Virus record (IMG/VR): IMGVR_UViG_3300037070_000444
Span: 1 to 41,961 of that record
From: a virus
Direction: 5' to 3' (one strand)
Length of the DNA stretch: 41,961 nt
Made by a program: the position numbers and the translations under genes. Below are positions 31,601 to 40,061 of this stretch, piece by piece (position 1 is the stretch's first letter; every line of letters starts with the position of its first letter). The notes below the pieces were generated by a model that searched no databases, was not told the origin of the DNA, and was given only the letters and a program-made list of their open reading frames with translations.

Positions 31601-33238
31601 TGCGGACATGCGGAGTCCACCGCCCTCGTTCGAGAGCATCGCCGCGCGACCCACGTCCACGTCCTGCTCGAGCACGCGCACCAGCATCGGCTGCTGCATC
31701 GAATCGACCGCGTCGCCGAACTGAGCCTTCAGCGATTCCCGGTACGCACCAGCGCCGCCCTGCTCGTAGGCCCGACCGATCGCAGCAACCCGACCGTTGC
31801 CACCGATCACCACGCCATCAGGCGACAGAACCGGCGCACCGTAGTCCATGACCGGACCGTCCCCGAGCAGCCCCGGATCCAGGTTCGCCGCGATCTGCGC
31901 GACCTGCTCGTCCGACGCCACGCGCGTCCGGTCGCGGTACTGGTTCTCGGCCTTCGACATGGTCGCCTGAACGTCGGCCGCCTCGACCAGCACCAGGCGC
32001 GCAGGGACCGTGTCGCCACCGATCCGGATCGGAGTCCCCGGCCGCTCGGCCGCACCCGCCACGGACGAGGTAGCGCGCTCACCCGACACGACCAGCGACT
32101 CCAGCGAATCAGGCTCGACGATCAGGCCGCGCGACCGCGCCTCCTCTTCAAGGGCCCGGACCTGCGCGACCAGATCCCCGGCGCCGGCCCGGTCGAGCTC
32201 GTCGGCGATGATCGCCAGCGCATCGAAGTCCGGCCGCGCACCGACGAACCCGGCATCGCCGAGTACGCCCTCGATGTCCACCTTGCGCCCCATGACGATC
32301 TGCTCGAGCGCCCCGTTCAGCGCCGCTGCGTGCGCCTGCCGGGACTTCGTGTCCTTGGGGATGCCAGGCGCCGCGTCGATCTCCGCGTGCCGCTGTTCGG
32401 CCGCCACGAGCGCCGCGTCGACGGCGGACGGCGGAACCTCTGGCTTCGGTTTCCCTTCCGGCGCCTTCACCCGCGAACCCAGGAACCCGCCGAACGCAGC
32501 CCCGAGCACCGCCTCCGTGATCAGCGTCGTCGCGTCGAGCGGCGCGTACTGCTGTGCCATCTCGTCGTAGCCGCGCGCCTTGAGCCACTCGCTGACCGCG
32601 AAGCGCTCCGGCACACCCGTTGCCACGTTGATCCCGGCACCAGACAGCGCCCGCCACGCCAGGCGCCCCGTGAGCGCCGCAGGGAGCGCCACGCCAACAC
32701 CCAGTCCCAGACCCTCGGCCGCGCCCTTGCCGAGCGCCGTGCCAGGATCCAGCCCCTCGGACAAGCCCTCCTCGTAGCGCGTGAACCCGTAGGTGAGCCC
32801 GGACACCACCGCCGGGCGTCCAGTTACGGCCGAGGCGCCCACGAGCCCGAGCACGTCCGCCAGGCCAAACAGAACCTGACCAGCCGCGCCGGTGGTCTTG
32901 GGATCCGGCCGGAGCTCCACGAGGTGCCGTGCGCGCTGTTCCATCTGCGAATCGTCGGCCGCCTGCTGTTCCTCGAACGCCTTCTGCAGCCGCTCGCCGT
33001 AGACGCCGGTCTCGATCTCCGCGTTGATGCCCGCGAGCTCAGCGTTCGGATTCCCGGACGGCGTCGACATGGCGATCCGTGTGCCGGCGGACTTCAGGCC
33101 CGCGAGCGCCGCACCGCCGAGATCGCCCTCGAAGATGCCAGGCGCCTGCTCACGTTCCTGCAGGCTGGTGTCGGCCGGCTGCTCGAGCGGTTCCTGCAGC
33201 CCCTCGTAGCGCGCTCGCGGTGTGGCGAACATCGCCAT
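28586..33238 (-). CDS. Giant polyvalent ejection protein (ParB-like, zincin-like, ART-like domains)
   Basis: A 1550-residue protein from ATG 33238, which overlaps the preceding stop codon (TAATG). Domains in order: an N-terminal helical, glycine-rich region with membrane-like segments (about 110-190) and a DdrB-like ParB domain at about 410-560 (KAENQYRDRTRVASDEQV, then VIGGNGRVAAIGRAYEQ). At 845-850 a zincin-like HEIGEH lies in GRVLHEIGEHAGMRDLLG. Near 995 a region resembles the ADP-ribosyltransferase-like domain of polyvalent proteins (INTGEGAQAFGYGHYLAQ). Such chimeras are ejected with DNA and may act in the host cell. HEIGEH has one residue more than HExxH, so peptidase activity is doubtful. 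Domain names are from motif recall, not a search. Confidence 0.7.
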   Translation of the reverse strand: MAMFATPRARYEGLQEPLEQPADTSLQEREQAPGIFEGDLGGAALAGLKSAGTRIAMSTPSGNPNAELAGINAEIETGVYGERLQKAFEEQQAADDSQMEQRARHLVELRPDPKTTGAAGQVLFGLADVLGLVGASAVTGRPAVVSGLTYGFTRYEEGLSEGLDPGTALGKGAAEGLGLGVGVALPAALTGRLAWRALSGAGINVATGVPERFAVSEWLKARGYDEMAQQYAPLDATTLITEAVLGAAFGGFLGSRVKAPEGKPKPEVPPSAVDAALVAAEQRHAEIDAAPGIPKDTKSRQAHAAALNGALEQIVMGRKVDIEGVLGDAGFVGARPDFDALAIIADELDRAGAGDLVAQVRALEEEARSRGLIVEPDSLESLVVSGERATSSVAGAAERPGTPIRIGGDTVPARLVLVEAADVQATMSKAENQYRDRTRVASDEQVAQIAANLDPGLLGDGPVMDYGAPVLSPDGVVIGGNGRVAAIGRAYEQGGAGAYRESLKAQFGDAVDSMQQPMLVRVLEQDVDVGRAAMLSNEGGGLRMSALEQAKVDAARLGDFQAFVFGEDGALDHAANMPFVREWARHMPQNQRAGIMDADGRLSAEGAGRLRNAILFRAYGDSPTLSRLVESVDPGSRNIAAALARVAPVVADSREAMARGDLYPIGLHDDLVSAVEKLEALRAKGTSVDEWLRQMDALGDELTPAARLLVTFLDQNVRSARAMGDGIREFYRRVNAVGSPKQTSMFEANAPDKMRTLERALEAPMYSRGPGARSTVENLTTTLRAAFGRSSDRLMQAGRVRVVQSVSDLPGGPHPADVGGMYWHGQAWIVADNTSPAQVRGRVLHEIGEHAGMRDLLGDELYTRVLDEVAARAETDPVFQTARALAEGRANRPEHVRAETLAYLIENAPDLPIVQRVLASVRQWLYRTTGGRFVDLSVADLQQMAVASLRRHARQAEVEAGGGAPWYMTLFHGAPVEGFAAEEGAPLGRLRWKYINTGEGAQAFGYGHYLAQQEWISRTRYRDRLVERKAGSGNVTVVDGRVVTLEQFRELGDALQSLGGLDGFSAKEIGVLLRAKFGDKFDYYNGGEFITFGADDPAWQVGDRIVHHKMKGDAGAMADILNMVDPASGWPIDHVKVVLTEDLANARRSLEQRERGFTPSLIDGEWNVLDPKGEPAYLVGLSGLADEADAAQAAAELNHGYRARGMGTQGGIKIEQDRVARLEASLRVIDDLTVERDGWELRDPNSQDSQVYVSEERANEINQIAFDGKGKITKGTEVLLRPDITRYEPEKPAGSLFGHVMDDAEWDKLMIWDAPMREQPDNVKAAFRTLGEWPVDPTRRGGGQSAYVRLIKRIDGRLGEGSEDFDARVVQAIFEAQERRGDPAYSPGDDEIASIMLSELGVPGHRFLDGETRGHSWNLPDARFNVVLFSDDLGRVAWKANKDADVWTSANGKARIDKAENPDNPGELRYQVTIDGEDTGDIYASIEEATRAAEAEMDGQFYSRVGDPVDETTMPNARALTDIADAEVERAGELSKGFDAAVDCAMRFGT

Positions 33239-35184
33239 TATTTCGCGGCCGGAACGGTCAGCATGATCGGATTGCCGTCCTTGTCCGGGAGCCACGACTC
33301 GCCCGACATGACCATGTACTCGCCGTTCGCGCCGGTGTTGTAGAGCCCGACGTCACCCACATCCGTGTCGGGATAGCCGGCCTTCTCCCGCACCGCCGAC
33401 CACTGCGCCGACACCCGGTCCCGGAACTGGTCGGCAGGCATGCCATACGGCAGCACGACGCGAGCGGACGGCGTGTCGTTCCCAAACCAGTCCGTCGACC
33501 ACCGCGCGACGCCACCCGTGGCCGCGTCAATCGCCTTGGCAGCGATCGTCGTGTTCACCCCGGCCATCGGATCGCCCAGACCCTGCGACGCTGCAGCGGA
33601 CGCGTAATAGGCCTTGAACGCCTGGTACGCCGCCTCCTGCGCGTCAGGGTAGCCACGGTAGGCGTCGCCCACCTTGCCGTTCCACGTGGAACGCAGCAGC
33701 GACTCGGACGGCATCGGATAGTCCGCGCCACCCGCCGTGCGCGGTTTCAGCAGATCCTGACCGCGGGCGATCATGCGCGCGTTCTGCGCCGCACCCGCGT
33801 TCGCGATATTCCCGACCAATGCGGTGACCGGCGCATCCTTCGAAATCGCCTCCATCACCGAGCCGTAGACCGTGTCATCCGTGAGCGAAGCGCGCATCGC
33901 CAGCAGGCTCGAAACCTTCTGGTCGGCCGGCTGCGTGGCGATCCCCTGCGCGATCGACGACGCCTCGTCCTTCCCGAGCACCGACGCCGTGCCGTACTTC
34001 TCCAGCATCCCCGGCAGCGCAGCCGCACGCTTCGAGAGCTCGGCCGCGAACGCCTCCGGCTGCGACGGATCCAGCACGCCGATCCCGAAGTCCCCGGTGC
34101 TCACGGCATACGCCACCGGATCCTTGTACCGCGCCTGCACGATCTCCGCGGCAGCGCGCTGCTGGATCCCGATACCCTCGGCCGTGGTCGCGAACTGCGG
34201 ATCATCAGCGTCCGGCTGGCGATTCAGCACCGCCAGCAAGTCCGTGGTCTTGGCGCCCTTCATCGTCGAGACAGCCGCCGCAGTCTCGCGAGCGGTCGCG
34301 TAGCGCGCGTACTCAGCCTCGGCCACACGCGGATCCTGATACGCAGCAGCGAACTCCGCAGGCGTTCGAGCACGGTCAGTCGGAGCGATGCCGGTGCGCG
34401 CCATCGCCTCAGCGTTCTGCGTCTCCTGCCGGAGCGAGATGCCGAAGTCCTGCCGCAGCGCGCCGGCCTTCTGCTCGGCGTAGTTCGACGCGCGAGCCTG
34501 GTCCTCGGCACTCAGAACGTCCCACGCCTCACCACCCGGCTGCCATCCGGTCGGATCTTGGTCGATATCGCCGAGCGTCGCATGCCACGCGATCGAGCGA
34601 GTGTTCTGCAGCAGCGCCTGACGCGCCTCCGGTGGGACCGCGAGCCCCTTGATGACCGCGCCCCACTTCCCGATTTCATCCCCGGCCATGTCGGGATTCG
34701 CGTAGGCGAGCTTCGCCGACGTCGCGATCCCATCGTCGATCTGCTGCCCCTGATACCGCGCCCGCTCGTCGGCCTCGTACCCCATCGCCGAGCGGCCCCA
34801 CATCTCGCGCGAGCCAGCCAGGTGAGCGGTGAGCAGATCCCGTGCGTACTCAGACGGCGCGTTCGCGACCGCCTTGGTGGAGTACTCGTCGAACTCCTGC
34901 AGATACCCCTGCGTGAATCCGGACGCGCCAGGCGCCGCCTCGTTCTGCAGCGCGGTGAGCCGTTCCTGTTGCGCGAGATCAGCCTGGCCGGCAGCGTTCG
35001 CCGCCCAGATGCGGCCCTCCTGTTCCTCGCGCTGCACGCGTTTCTGCTCGAGCGCATGACCGAGCCGGCGTACCCCGTAGCCGAGATCCTGCAGACCTTC
35101 GCCCGAGCGATTGACTGGCGCATCGCCGACCGTCAAGCCCTGCGAAGGGAGAATCTGCTGCTCGTAGGTGGGGATCGTCGGCAT
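33238..35184 (-). CDS. Internal virion/ejection protein (gp15-like place)
   Basis: A 648-residue, Ala/Gln-rich helical protein. It begins IPTYEQQILPSQGLTVGDA, with a basic coiled segment (RLGHALEQKRVQREEQEGRI) and many regular heptads. The C-terminus has a GDPMAGVNTTIAAKAIDAAT segment, then AQWSAVREKAGYPDTDVG and an ending with SGESWLPDKDGNPIM. In place and composition it corresponds to the middle of the three T7 ejection proteins. It should be stored in the head and released into the envelope at infection. The gene follows the 152-residue protein by two bases and shares its stop with the start of the giant ejection protein. Confidence 0.65.
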   Translation of the reverse strand: MPTIPTYEQQILPSQGLTVGDAPVNRSGEGLQDLGYGVRRLGHALEQKRVQREEQEGRIWAANAAGQADLAQQERLTALQNEAAPGASGFTQGYLQEFDEYSTKAVANAPSEYARDLLTAHLAGSREMWGRSAMGYEADERARYQGQQIDDGIATSAKLAYANPDMAGDEIGKWGAVIKGLAVPPEARQALLQNTRSIAWHATLGDIDQDPTGWQPGGEAWDVLSAEDQARASNYAEQKAGALRQDFGISLRQETQNAEAMARTGIAPTDRARTPAEFAAAYQDPRVAEAEYARYATARETAAAVSTMKGAKTTDLLAVLNRQPDADDPQFATTAEGIGIQQRAAAEIVQARYKDPVAYAVSTGDFGIGVLDPSQPEAFAAELSKRAAALPGMLEKYGTASVLGKDEASSIAQGIATQPADQKVSSLLAMRASLTDDTVYGSVMEAISKDAPVTALVGNIANAGAAQNARMIARGQDLLKPRTAGGADYPMPSESLLRSTWNGKVGDAYRGYPDAQEAAYQAFKAYYASAAASQGLGDPMAGVNTTIAAKAIDAATGGVARWSTDWFGNDTPSARVVLPYGMPADQFRDRVSAQWSAVREKAGYPDTDVGDVGLYNTGANGEYMVMSGESWLPDKDGNPIMLTVPAAK

Positions 35185-35186
35185 GG

Positions 35187-35645
35187 CTAGCTGCTACCCA
35201 GGTACTCGCCGGAGCCACCGAGCGCCGTGCCAGCCGCCGCGTAGTAGCTCGCCTTGCGTGCCTGCCGCCCTCGGAACCGCTCGGCCTGGCCGGCGTTGTA
35301 CAGACCCGCCGCCTGCAACTGTCCCTCGTAGCGCGTGGTCAGCGCATCGAGCTCGGCCTCAACGCCAGACTGGCGCATGACATCCGCAGCCGACCCACCC
35401 ATGCCGCCACCCGACTGTGCGAACGCAGCGCGCTGCGACCCGAGGATCCGTCGTCCACGCCGACGCACCGCGTCCTCACGTTGACCGGCCTGCTGCAGCG
35501 AGACGTGCCTCGCCTGGTCGATCTGGCGCGCACGGAACTGCGACGCCTCGTGTTCAGCGTCACCCTGCTGCAGTTGCCCTAACGCCTGAAGCCCGGATCC
35601 ACCGAGCCCTATGAGTCTCCCGAACGGCTCAAGCGCTTCCATCAC
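35187..35645 (-). CDS. Small internal virion protein (gp14-like place)
   Basis: A 152-residue protein, Gly/Ala/Gln-rich: IGLGGSGLQALGQLQQGDAE, QFRARQIDQARHVSLQQAG, then GSQRAAFAQSGGGMGGSAAD and YYAAAGTALGGSGEYL. This AxQR.A.QSGGG pattern is found in phage internal virion proteins at the T7 gp14 place, which help build the ejection channel. It overlaps the acetyltransferase-like gene by 17 bases. Two tandem ATGs (35645 and 35642) make the start uncertain by one codon. Confidence 0.7.
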   Translation of the reverse strand: MMEALEPFGRLIGLGGSGLQALGQLQQGDAEHEASQFRARQIDQARHVSLQQAGQREDAVRRRGRRILGSQRAAFAQSGGGMGGSAADVMRQSGVEAELDALTTRYEGQLQAAGLYNAGQAERFRGRQARKASYYAAAGTALGGSGEYLGSS

Positions 35646-36102
35646 GAACCCTCGAATATATGGCCGCGTCCCGCCCGTCAGGCAGGTACCGCCGCATCAA
35701 ACCTTCAATCTCGAACCCGAGCATGCGGATCATCCGGTGACCCGGCAGGAACCCCGAGGCAACAATCGCCTCGACGCGCCGTACCGGATGCCGCTCTAGC
35801 AGGTCATCGAACGCGCGCACCACCCCGAGCATGTGCCGCTTCGCGTTCACATCGAGCAGCGACCACGCCTGCGCGCGGCCGGTCCACATATCGATCAGTC
35901 CGCACGACATCACCGGCCGGAACCCGTGCCAGAGCGAGTAACACGGACCAGACGCTGCGAGATCGCGCCCGTAGTCTGGTGCCAGGAGTTGCGGCCGCAT
36001 CCATGCCTGCGCGTCCTGCAACACCAGCCGGCCAAGGTGCCAAGGCTCGAACGGCACCACCTCGAGCTTCGCGGTCTCCACGATGATCTCCGGCACGCCC
36101 AT
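35629..36102 (-). CDS. GNAT-fold virion-associated protein (gp13-like)
   Basis: A 157-residue protein with the N-acetyltransferase (GNAT) outline: IIVETAKLEVVPFEPWHLGR, a strand with VMSCGLIDMWTGRAQAWSL, a helix (HMLGVVRAFDDLLERHPVRR) and a final segment with GHRMIRMLGFEIEGLMRRY. The acetyl-CoA loop (Q/RxxGxG/A) is not clear, so catalysis is doubtful. Proteins of this fold sit at the T7 gp13 place in many podoviruses and aid assembly of the inner virion. The gene starts at the stop of the tail stabiliser gene. An enzyme role cannot be excluded. Confidence 0.72.
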   Translation of the reverse strand: MGVPEIIVETAKLEVVPFEPWHLGRLVLQDAQAWMRPQLLAPDYGRDLAASGPCYSLWHGFRPVMSCGLIDMWTGRAQAWSLLDVNAKRHMLGVVRAFDDLLERHPVRRVEAIVASGFLPGHRMIRMLGFEIEGLMRRYLPDGRDAAIYSRVRDGSA

Positions 36103-38366
36103 CAGCCGTCCTGCGTGTTCATCTGTGGCATCAGCGCCACGATCGTAGCCGGCAGCGGCTGGTCGTTGATGTACCAGATGCGCCCCTCGCGGTCGTACTG
36201 ACCGGGGAACGGGTTCAATTCCTTGTCACCCGTAAAGATCGGCGGTGGCGACCCGAGCGGGTCCGACGCGGTACGGAACTGCAGCGTGTCGGTTAGATCC
36301 TCGGTCGGTCCCGCACGACCGCCGAGCGTGTCGAGCAGCCGCATGATCAGGCGGTGAATCCGTTTGATCTTCCCCTGCGCGGTTCCATCGGCAGCGCCAG
36401 CCTCCGGCCGCAACGTCGCGAGTTTGGCTGGGCACGGCAAACCGACGTGCACCACCGACGCAGACTGCTGCAGCGTGATCGAACCGCCGAACACCACGCG
36501 CTGCGGATGCGTCCCACCATCAGCCAGCACGTCGACCGTCTCGCCTTCCAGATGGTCGAGCCCCGTGATAGTTGTCGTCGCAGCGCCGTCGTAGGTGAGC
36601 CCGGAGTCCACGTAGAACGCGTCCTCCTGAGCGTCGCCCGTTTCCCACTCAGCCACCATTCGCTCGACGTAGCGCTTCGTTCCGCCGTCGATCGTTCGCT
36701 GCACGATCATCCACAGGTCGATGCGGTCGTTATCCGGTGACGGCACGCACACCACCGACTCCACGATCCCATCACCGCCGATCGGATGCCGATGCCAGCC
36801 GCCATACGGTGGCGACTCGTACTGCTCCTTGTTGAATGTGAAGCCACGCAACGCTCCATCGTCCCGCGCGCACCAGACGATCGAATGCGGCGCCTTCTGC
36901 CACGCCATCTGCACAATCGAGCGAGACTTGGGGATCGAGTGTGGCGCGAACACAGTCATGTCCAGCGCCTTGTACCCGTCCGACAGCGCGTCGTAGCTCG
37001 CCTCGCGCAGCACCCGACCATCCGCCTGAACGAACAGCGCAGAATCGCCAGCCTTCACCGCCTGAGCGCCTCGGCCGCCGTACCCGGAGATTTCCACGAT
37101 CCGGCAGTTTTCAGGACCGAACGGATCGGCCTCGGTCTGCTCGAACATCGCGAACTCGCTTCCAGCCGTACCGATCAGCAGAACCTTGCCAGGCGACACC
37201 CACGTGATGAGGTTCGCCTCCGGAGAATCGAGCGTGCGCGTGATCGCCTGATCCGCCACGACGTCGCCAGATTCATCGCGCGCCGAGAAGTCGTCGTACC
37301 CTTCAGGGACCGAGCACCAGACCTTCCGGTCCAGCGCACGCAGAAACACCAGCCGATTCCTGAAGAACGTCACGTGCGACGGATACCCAGGCACCGACCC
37401 CCACGAGCCGAACGCCCAACGCGTCGTCTTCTGGGCAACCAGCGTGACCTGCTGCGGCAGCGGTGAGAGCACGGTCATCGTCACAACCGTCGATGACGTG
37501 TAGGCGGTGATCACACCCCACCCGTAGCCAGGATCCTGAAACTGCCACTGGACCTTATCGTCGTTGCCGTCCCACTCCGCACCCTCGAAGTGCGTCGGAC
37601 GGACGGTCCCGGTGTTCGCCCCGTTCAGCGCCTTGTAAGTCTTGCCGTCCGACCGCCGGAGTTCGTTGGTCGAGATCGCGACGTCCGCCTCCCACTGCGG
37701 CGTGTCGCTGACCTTCTTGCGCTCGAGCAACAGCAGCCGACCGATATCAGTCACCGCGAACGTCGCGCCGTCAGCGGTGACGGTCACCGAGCCGGTCTGA
37801 GCCGAGGCGTACAGGGAAACCGTCTCATCCGGATCCGTGTCCTCGAACGGACCACCGATCGCCGTGAACGCCGACAGCGCCCACGAGGTCGCGCCGGAGC
37901 GGATCAGCACACGCGGCGCAAAGTCGGGATGGCAAATGTACAGAGTGTCGAGCGACTGCACGACCTCGAGCGCGAACGAACCGTCGTCGCGCGTGAGTGA
38001 TACAGCGGTGTACGGCGTCGTCACCTCGAGCGGCGTGTCCGGCGCCGACTCCAGCACACCGTTATCGGTGAACAGCCGGAGATACAGGTCGCCGAACTCG
38101 ATCACATAGGACTGCGTGGTGTTGAACTGGAAGCGACCGAGCCAGCAGCGGTCTCCCGAGTCCTTGACCTCGGCCACGAACATCGTGCCGCCGCGCCGCC
38201 GCGCCGGACCCTGCACGAGAGGGAAGAAGTTCTCCATCCGCCACAGAGCTGCAGCGTACTTCGATAGCTCGACGCGGCCCTCTAATTCAGGACCGAACTC
38301 GCCCGCGTTGAAACTCGACTGGATCGGTGAAGCCTTCGGCACATTCAGAGCCTCGAGATTATCCAC
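36102..38366 (-). CDS. Tail tubular/stabiliser protein (TTP-B-like)
   Basis: A 754-residue protein of the podovirus tail. The N-terminal signature ASPIQSSFNAGEFGPELEGR, then LSKYAAALWRMENFFPLVQG, with PARRRGGTMFVAEV, is shared by tail proteins that form the nozzle or stabilise the tail in BPP-1-like and related phages. The middle has an FGSWGSVPGYPSHVTFFRNR motif and a beta-propeller-like run (PGKVLLIGTAGSEF). It probably closes the tail tip. It is encoded beside the adaptor gene, overlapping it by 22 bases. Identification of the family is strong; the exact name varies in the literature. Confidence 0.8.
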   Translation of the reverse strand: MDNLEALNVPKASPIQSSFNAGEFGPELEGRVELSKYAAALWRMENFFPLVQGPARRRGGTMFVAEVKDSGDRCWLGRFQFNTTQSYVIEFGDLYLRLFTDNGVLESAPDTPLEVTTPYTAVSLTRDDGSFALEVVQSLDTLYICHPDFAPRVLIRSGATSWALSAFTAIGGPFEDTDPDETVSLYASAQTGSVTVTADGATFAVTDIGRLLLLERKKVSDTPQWEADVAISTNELRRSDGKTYKALNGANTGTVRPTHFEGAEWDGNDDKVQWQFQDPGYGWGVITAYTSSTVVTMTVLSPLPQQVTLVAQKTTRWAFGSWGSVPGYPSHVTFFRNRLVFLRALDRKVWCSVPEGYDDFSARDESGDVVADQAITRTLDSPEANLITWVSPGKVLLIGTAGSEFAMFEQTEADPFGPENCRIVEISGYGGRGAQAVKAGDSALFVQADGRVLREASYDALSDGYKALDMTVFAPHSIPKSRSIVQMAWQKAPHSIVWCARDDGALRGFTFNKEQYESPPYGGWHRHPIGGDGIVESVVCVPSPDNDRIDLWMIVQRTIDGGTKRYVERMVAEWETGDAQEDAFYVDSGLTYDGAATTTITGLDHLEGETVDVLADGGTHPQRVVFGGSITLQQSASVVHVGLPCPAKLATLRPEAGAADGTAQGKIKRIHRLIMRLLDTLGGRAGPTEDLTDTLQFRTASDPLGSPPPIFTGDKELNPFPGQYDREGRIWYINDQPLPATIVALMPQMNTQDG

Positions 38367-38944
38367 GAGTCATCGGGTAGAGGCTCCGATGGAATCTCCA
38401 GCGCGTTAGCTTCGAGCGCGTCATCAATCGCCCGCTTGTAGTCGATCAGCGCCGACTCGCGCTTGGTATTCGACTGCGTGATGCGCTCGCACCCCTGATC
38501 GGCCAGGCGCGATGCCACAGCCTCCACGAAGCACGCATCCCACTGCGCGGTGTCCTCGACAAACTGAATTCCGCGAATCGGCAGCGGCGCACCGAGGTCC
38601 GTGAGTATCTTGCGACCCTCGATCTTGTACGGCGCTTCGCTGTAACCGCGGTAGTCGGTGAGCGACACGCCGAGGTAGTACTCCGAAACCTGGATCACCT
38701 TCAAGCACCAAACCGGCTGCGTGTACTGGTACGCGAAGCCCCAATCAGGCGTGGCAACGTCAGCCGCGAGCGATGCGCGCCGGATCGCGAAGTTCCAATT
38801 GTTCGCCCGGAGCTCGTTCTTGACGACGGTTTCCCAAATGGCAAGCCCGACGCGTGCCGCCTCAGAGTCGTCCTGCATGGACGTGATGCGACCAGCGCCG
38901 AGCTTGATTAAGGCCCGATTGAAGATTTCAACTTGTGACGCCAT
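38345..38944 (-). CDS. Head-tail adaptor (tail tubular protein A-like)
   Basis: A 199-residue protein with the family opening VEIFNRALIKLGAGRITSM, DDSEAARVGLAIWETV and NELRANNWNFAIRRASL, then FAYQYTQPVWCLKVIQV. This is the pattern of T7 gp11-like adaptors that sit below the portal and carry the tail nozzle. A CFVEAVASRLADQ helix and a C-terminal Asp/Glu-rich tail complete it. The gene overlaps the stabiliser gene and follows two small virion genes. The family is well known, though the strength of the match was judged by eye. Confidence 0.83.
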   Translation of the reverse strand: MASQVEIFNRALIKLGAGRITSMQDDSEAARVGLAIWETVVKNELRANNWNFAIRRASLAADVATPDWGFAYQYTQPVWCLKVIQVSEYYLGVSLTDYRGYSEAPYKIEGRKILTDLGAPLPIRGIQFVEDTAQWDACFVEAVASRLADQGCERITQSNTKRESALIDYKRAIDDALEANALEIPSEPLPDDSWIISRL

Positions 38945-38953
38945 GTGTCAGCG

Positions 38954-39148
38954 TCACGCGATCGGCGTGGTTTCCTTGGTCATCAGGAACTGCAGGATCG
39001 CCTTGACCCCGTTGATCACCGCGAGCCGGTCCGCGTAGATCGAATCAGCCACGCGGAGCTCGACGGCCTCGGACGACGTCGAGCTGCCCTCGGTGACCTG
39101 ATGCGCGTGAGCCTCGCCTTTGATCACGCTGTAGAACTTGTCGGCCAT
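38954..39148 (-). CDS. Hypothetical small virion protein
   Basis: A 64-residue protein with a beta-like start (DKFYSVIKGEAHAHQV), a Ser/Thr turn, and a C-terminal helix (AVINGVKAILQFLMTKE). It lies between the 103-residue protein and the adaptor gene with short gaps on both sides. The place and the Thr-rich composition suggest a minor structural protein. No family is recognised. Confidence 0.55.
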   Translation of the reverse strand: MADKFYSVIKGEAHAHQVTEGSSTSSEAVELRVADSIYADRLAVINGVKAILQFLMTKETTPIA

Positions 39149-39156
39149 GTGAACCT

Positions 39157-39468
39157 CTACGGGAGTTGTTGCCCCAAATGCACGAAGGCTGCATTGAGCA
39201 TGTCCAAGAGTCTGTTCTTCGTGGTGACCACCGCCGTGTCGATCGTCACGACCATCGGCCCGGTCGCATCGTTGGCGGTCAGCGCGGTCACCGCTGCTGT
39301 CACCGCAGCGAGCTCGGTAGTCACGTCGGCGTTAGAGCCAGCGACAGCGTTAGCCGTTCCCACCGCACCGATCGCGGTCGTCAGGGTGGTAGTTAGCGTC
39401 GCCCGCACGTTCGTGCTCTCGGCCCGGTTTCCCGGTGAGATCCCGATCGCTACCTGCCTTAGTGCCAT
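39157..39468 (-). CDS. Hypothetical Ala/Thr-rich virion protein
   Basis: A 103-residue protein dominated by Ala, Thr, Val and Leu in helical repeats (RATLTTTLTTAIGAVGTANA, then DVTTELAAVTAAVTALTAND) and ending with NRLLDMLNAAFVHLGQQLP. Its composition resembles a trimeric helical stalk or head fibre. The gene lies just downstream of the cement-like protein. Its role is not established. Confidence 0.5.
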   Translation of the reverse strand: MALRQVAIGISPGNRAESTNVRATLTTTLTTAIGAVGTANAVAGSNADVTTELAAVTAAVTALTANDATGPMVVTIDTAVVTTKNRLLDMLNAAFVHLGQQLP

Positions 39469-39518
39469 ATCAGCGTCCTGTGTGGGAACAGGGAGCCGCA
39501 GGCGCTCCCCTCACCAGC

Positions 39519-40019
39519 TTACTTGGTGTACTGAACCTCGAGCGCCATCGTGGTCGCCATACCGTTTCCGGTAGTGGTCACGGTGGCCGCGATGTCGTAC
39601 TCGCGGTTCGGATCCGCAGACAGACCGAGAACACTCCAGAGCGGGAGACAGGACTCCGCAGTGGTGTACTCGCCGGATTCCCACGTCTGATCCGAGTTGT
39701 TGAACGGCCCGCCAGTGAGCGCGAGCGCCGCCGCGAACAGGTCCGCGTCGACAACCGCCGCACCGTTGTCGTCCGTCTGGTACACACCGATGTCGATCGC
39801 GCCTCCAGTCGTCGCGTCGCCAGTCGTCAGCAGCACCGCGTCGATCCGCGCGTTCGACGGCACCCGCACGAGCCGGATGATGTCGCCGGACGACTGCGTC
39901 GCCGATACGGTCGCGACCGATTTCGCGCTGTGCTTACGCCCAACGGAAACGTTCGCGTTCATCATCACCCGCGGCGTTGCAACCGCGTTCGTCAGCCAGG
40001 TCGAGTAAACAGTTGCCAT
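39519..40019 (-). CDS. Capsid cement/decoration-like protein
   Basis: A 166-residue, beta-rich protein (VYSTWLTNAVATPRVMMNAN, GDIIRLVRVPSNARIDAVLL, GGAIDIGVYQTDDNGAAVVD, YDIAATVTTTG). This is the composition and strand order of jelly-roll capsid proteins encoded right after the major capsid protein. In BPP-1 the gene at this place (bbp16) codes for a cement protein that braces the capsid. This one is longer but similar in place. Its start is 42 bases after the capsid stop. Identity is inferred from place and pattern. Confidence 0.65.
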   Translation of the reverse strand: MATVYSTWLTNAVATPRVMMNANVSVGRKHSAKSVATVSATQSSGDIIRLVRVPSNARIDAVLLTTGDATTGGAIDIGVYQTDDNGAAVVDADLFAAALALTGGPFNNSDQTWESGEYTTAESCLPLWSVLGLSADPNREYDIAATVTTTGNGMATTMALEVQYTK

Positions 40020-40061
40020 GCTAGATTTCTCCTTGAATGGCGGTCAATGAAGGATCAGGGA

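Noticed and set aside
30215-33343. Rightward open frame of 1042 codons
   Set aside because: It lies antisense to the giant ejection protein, is Arg/His-rich, has no domain and no ribosome site, and is a product of high GC.
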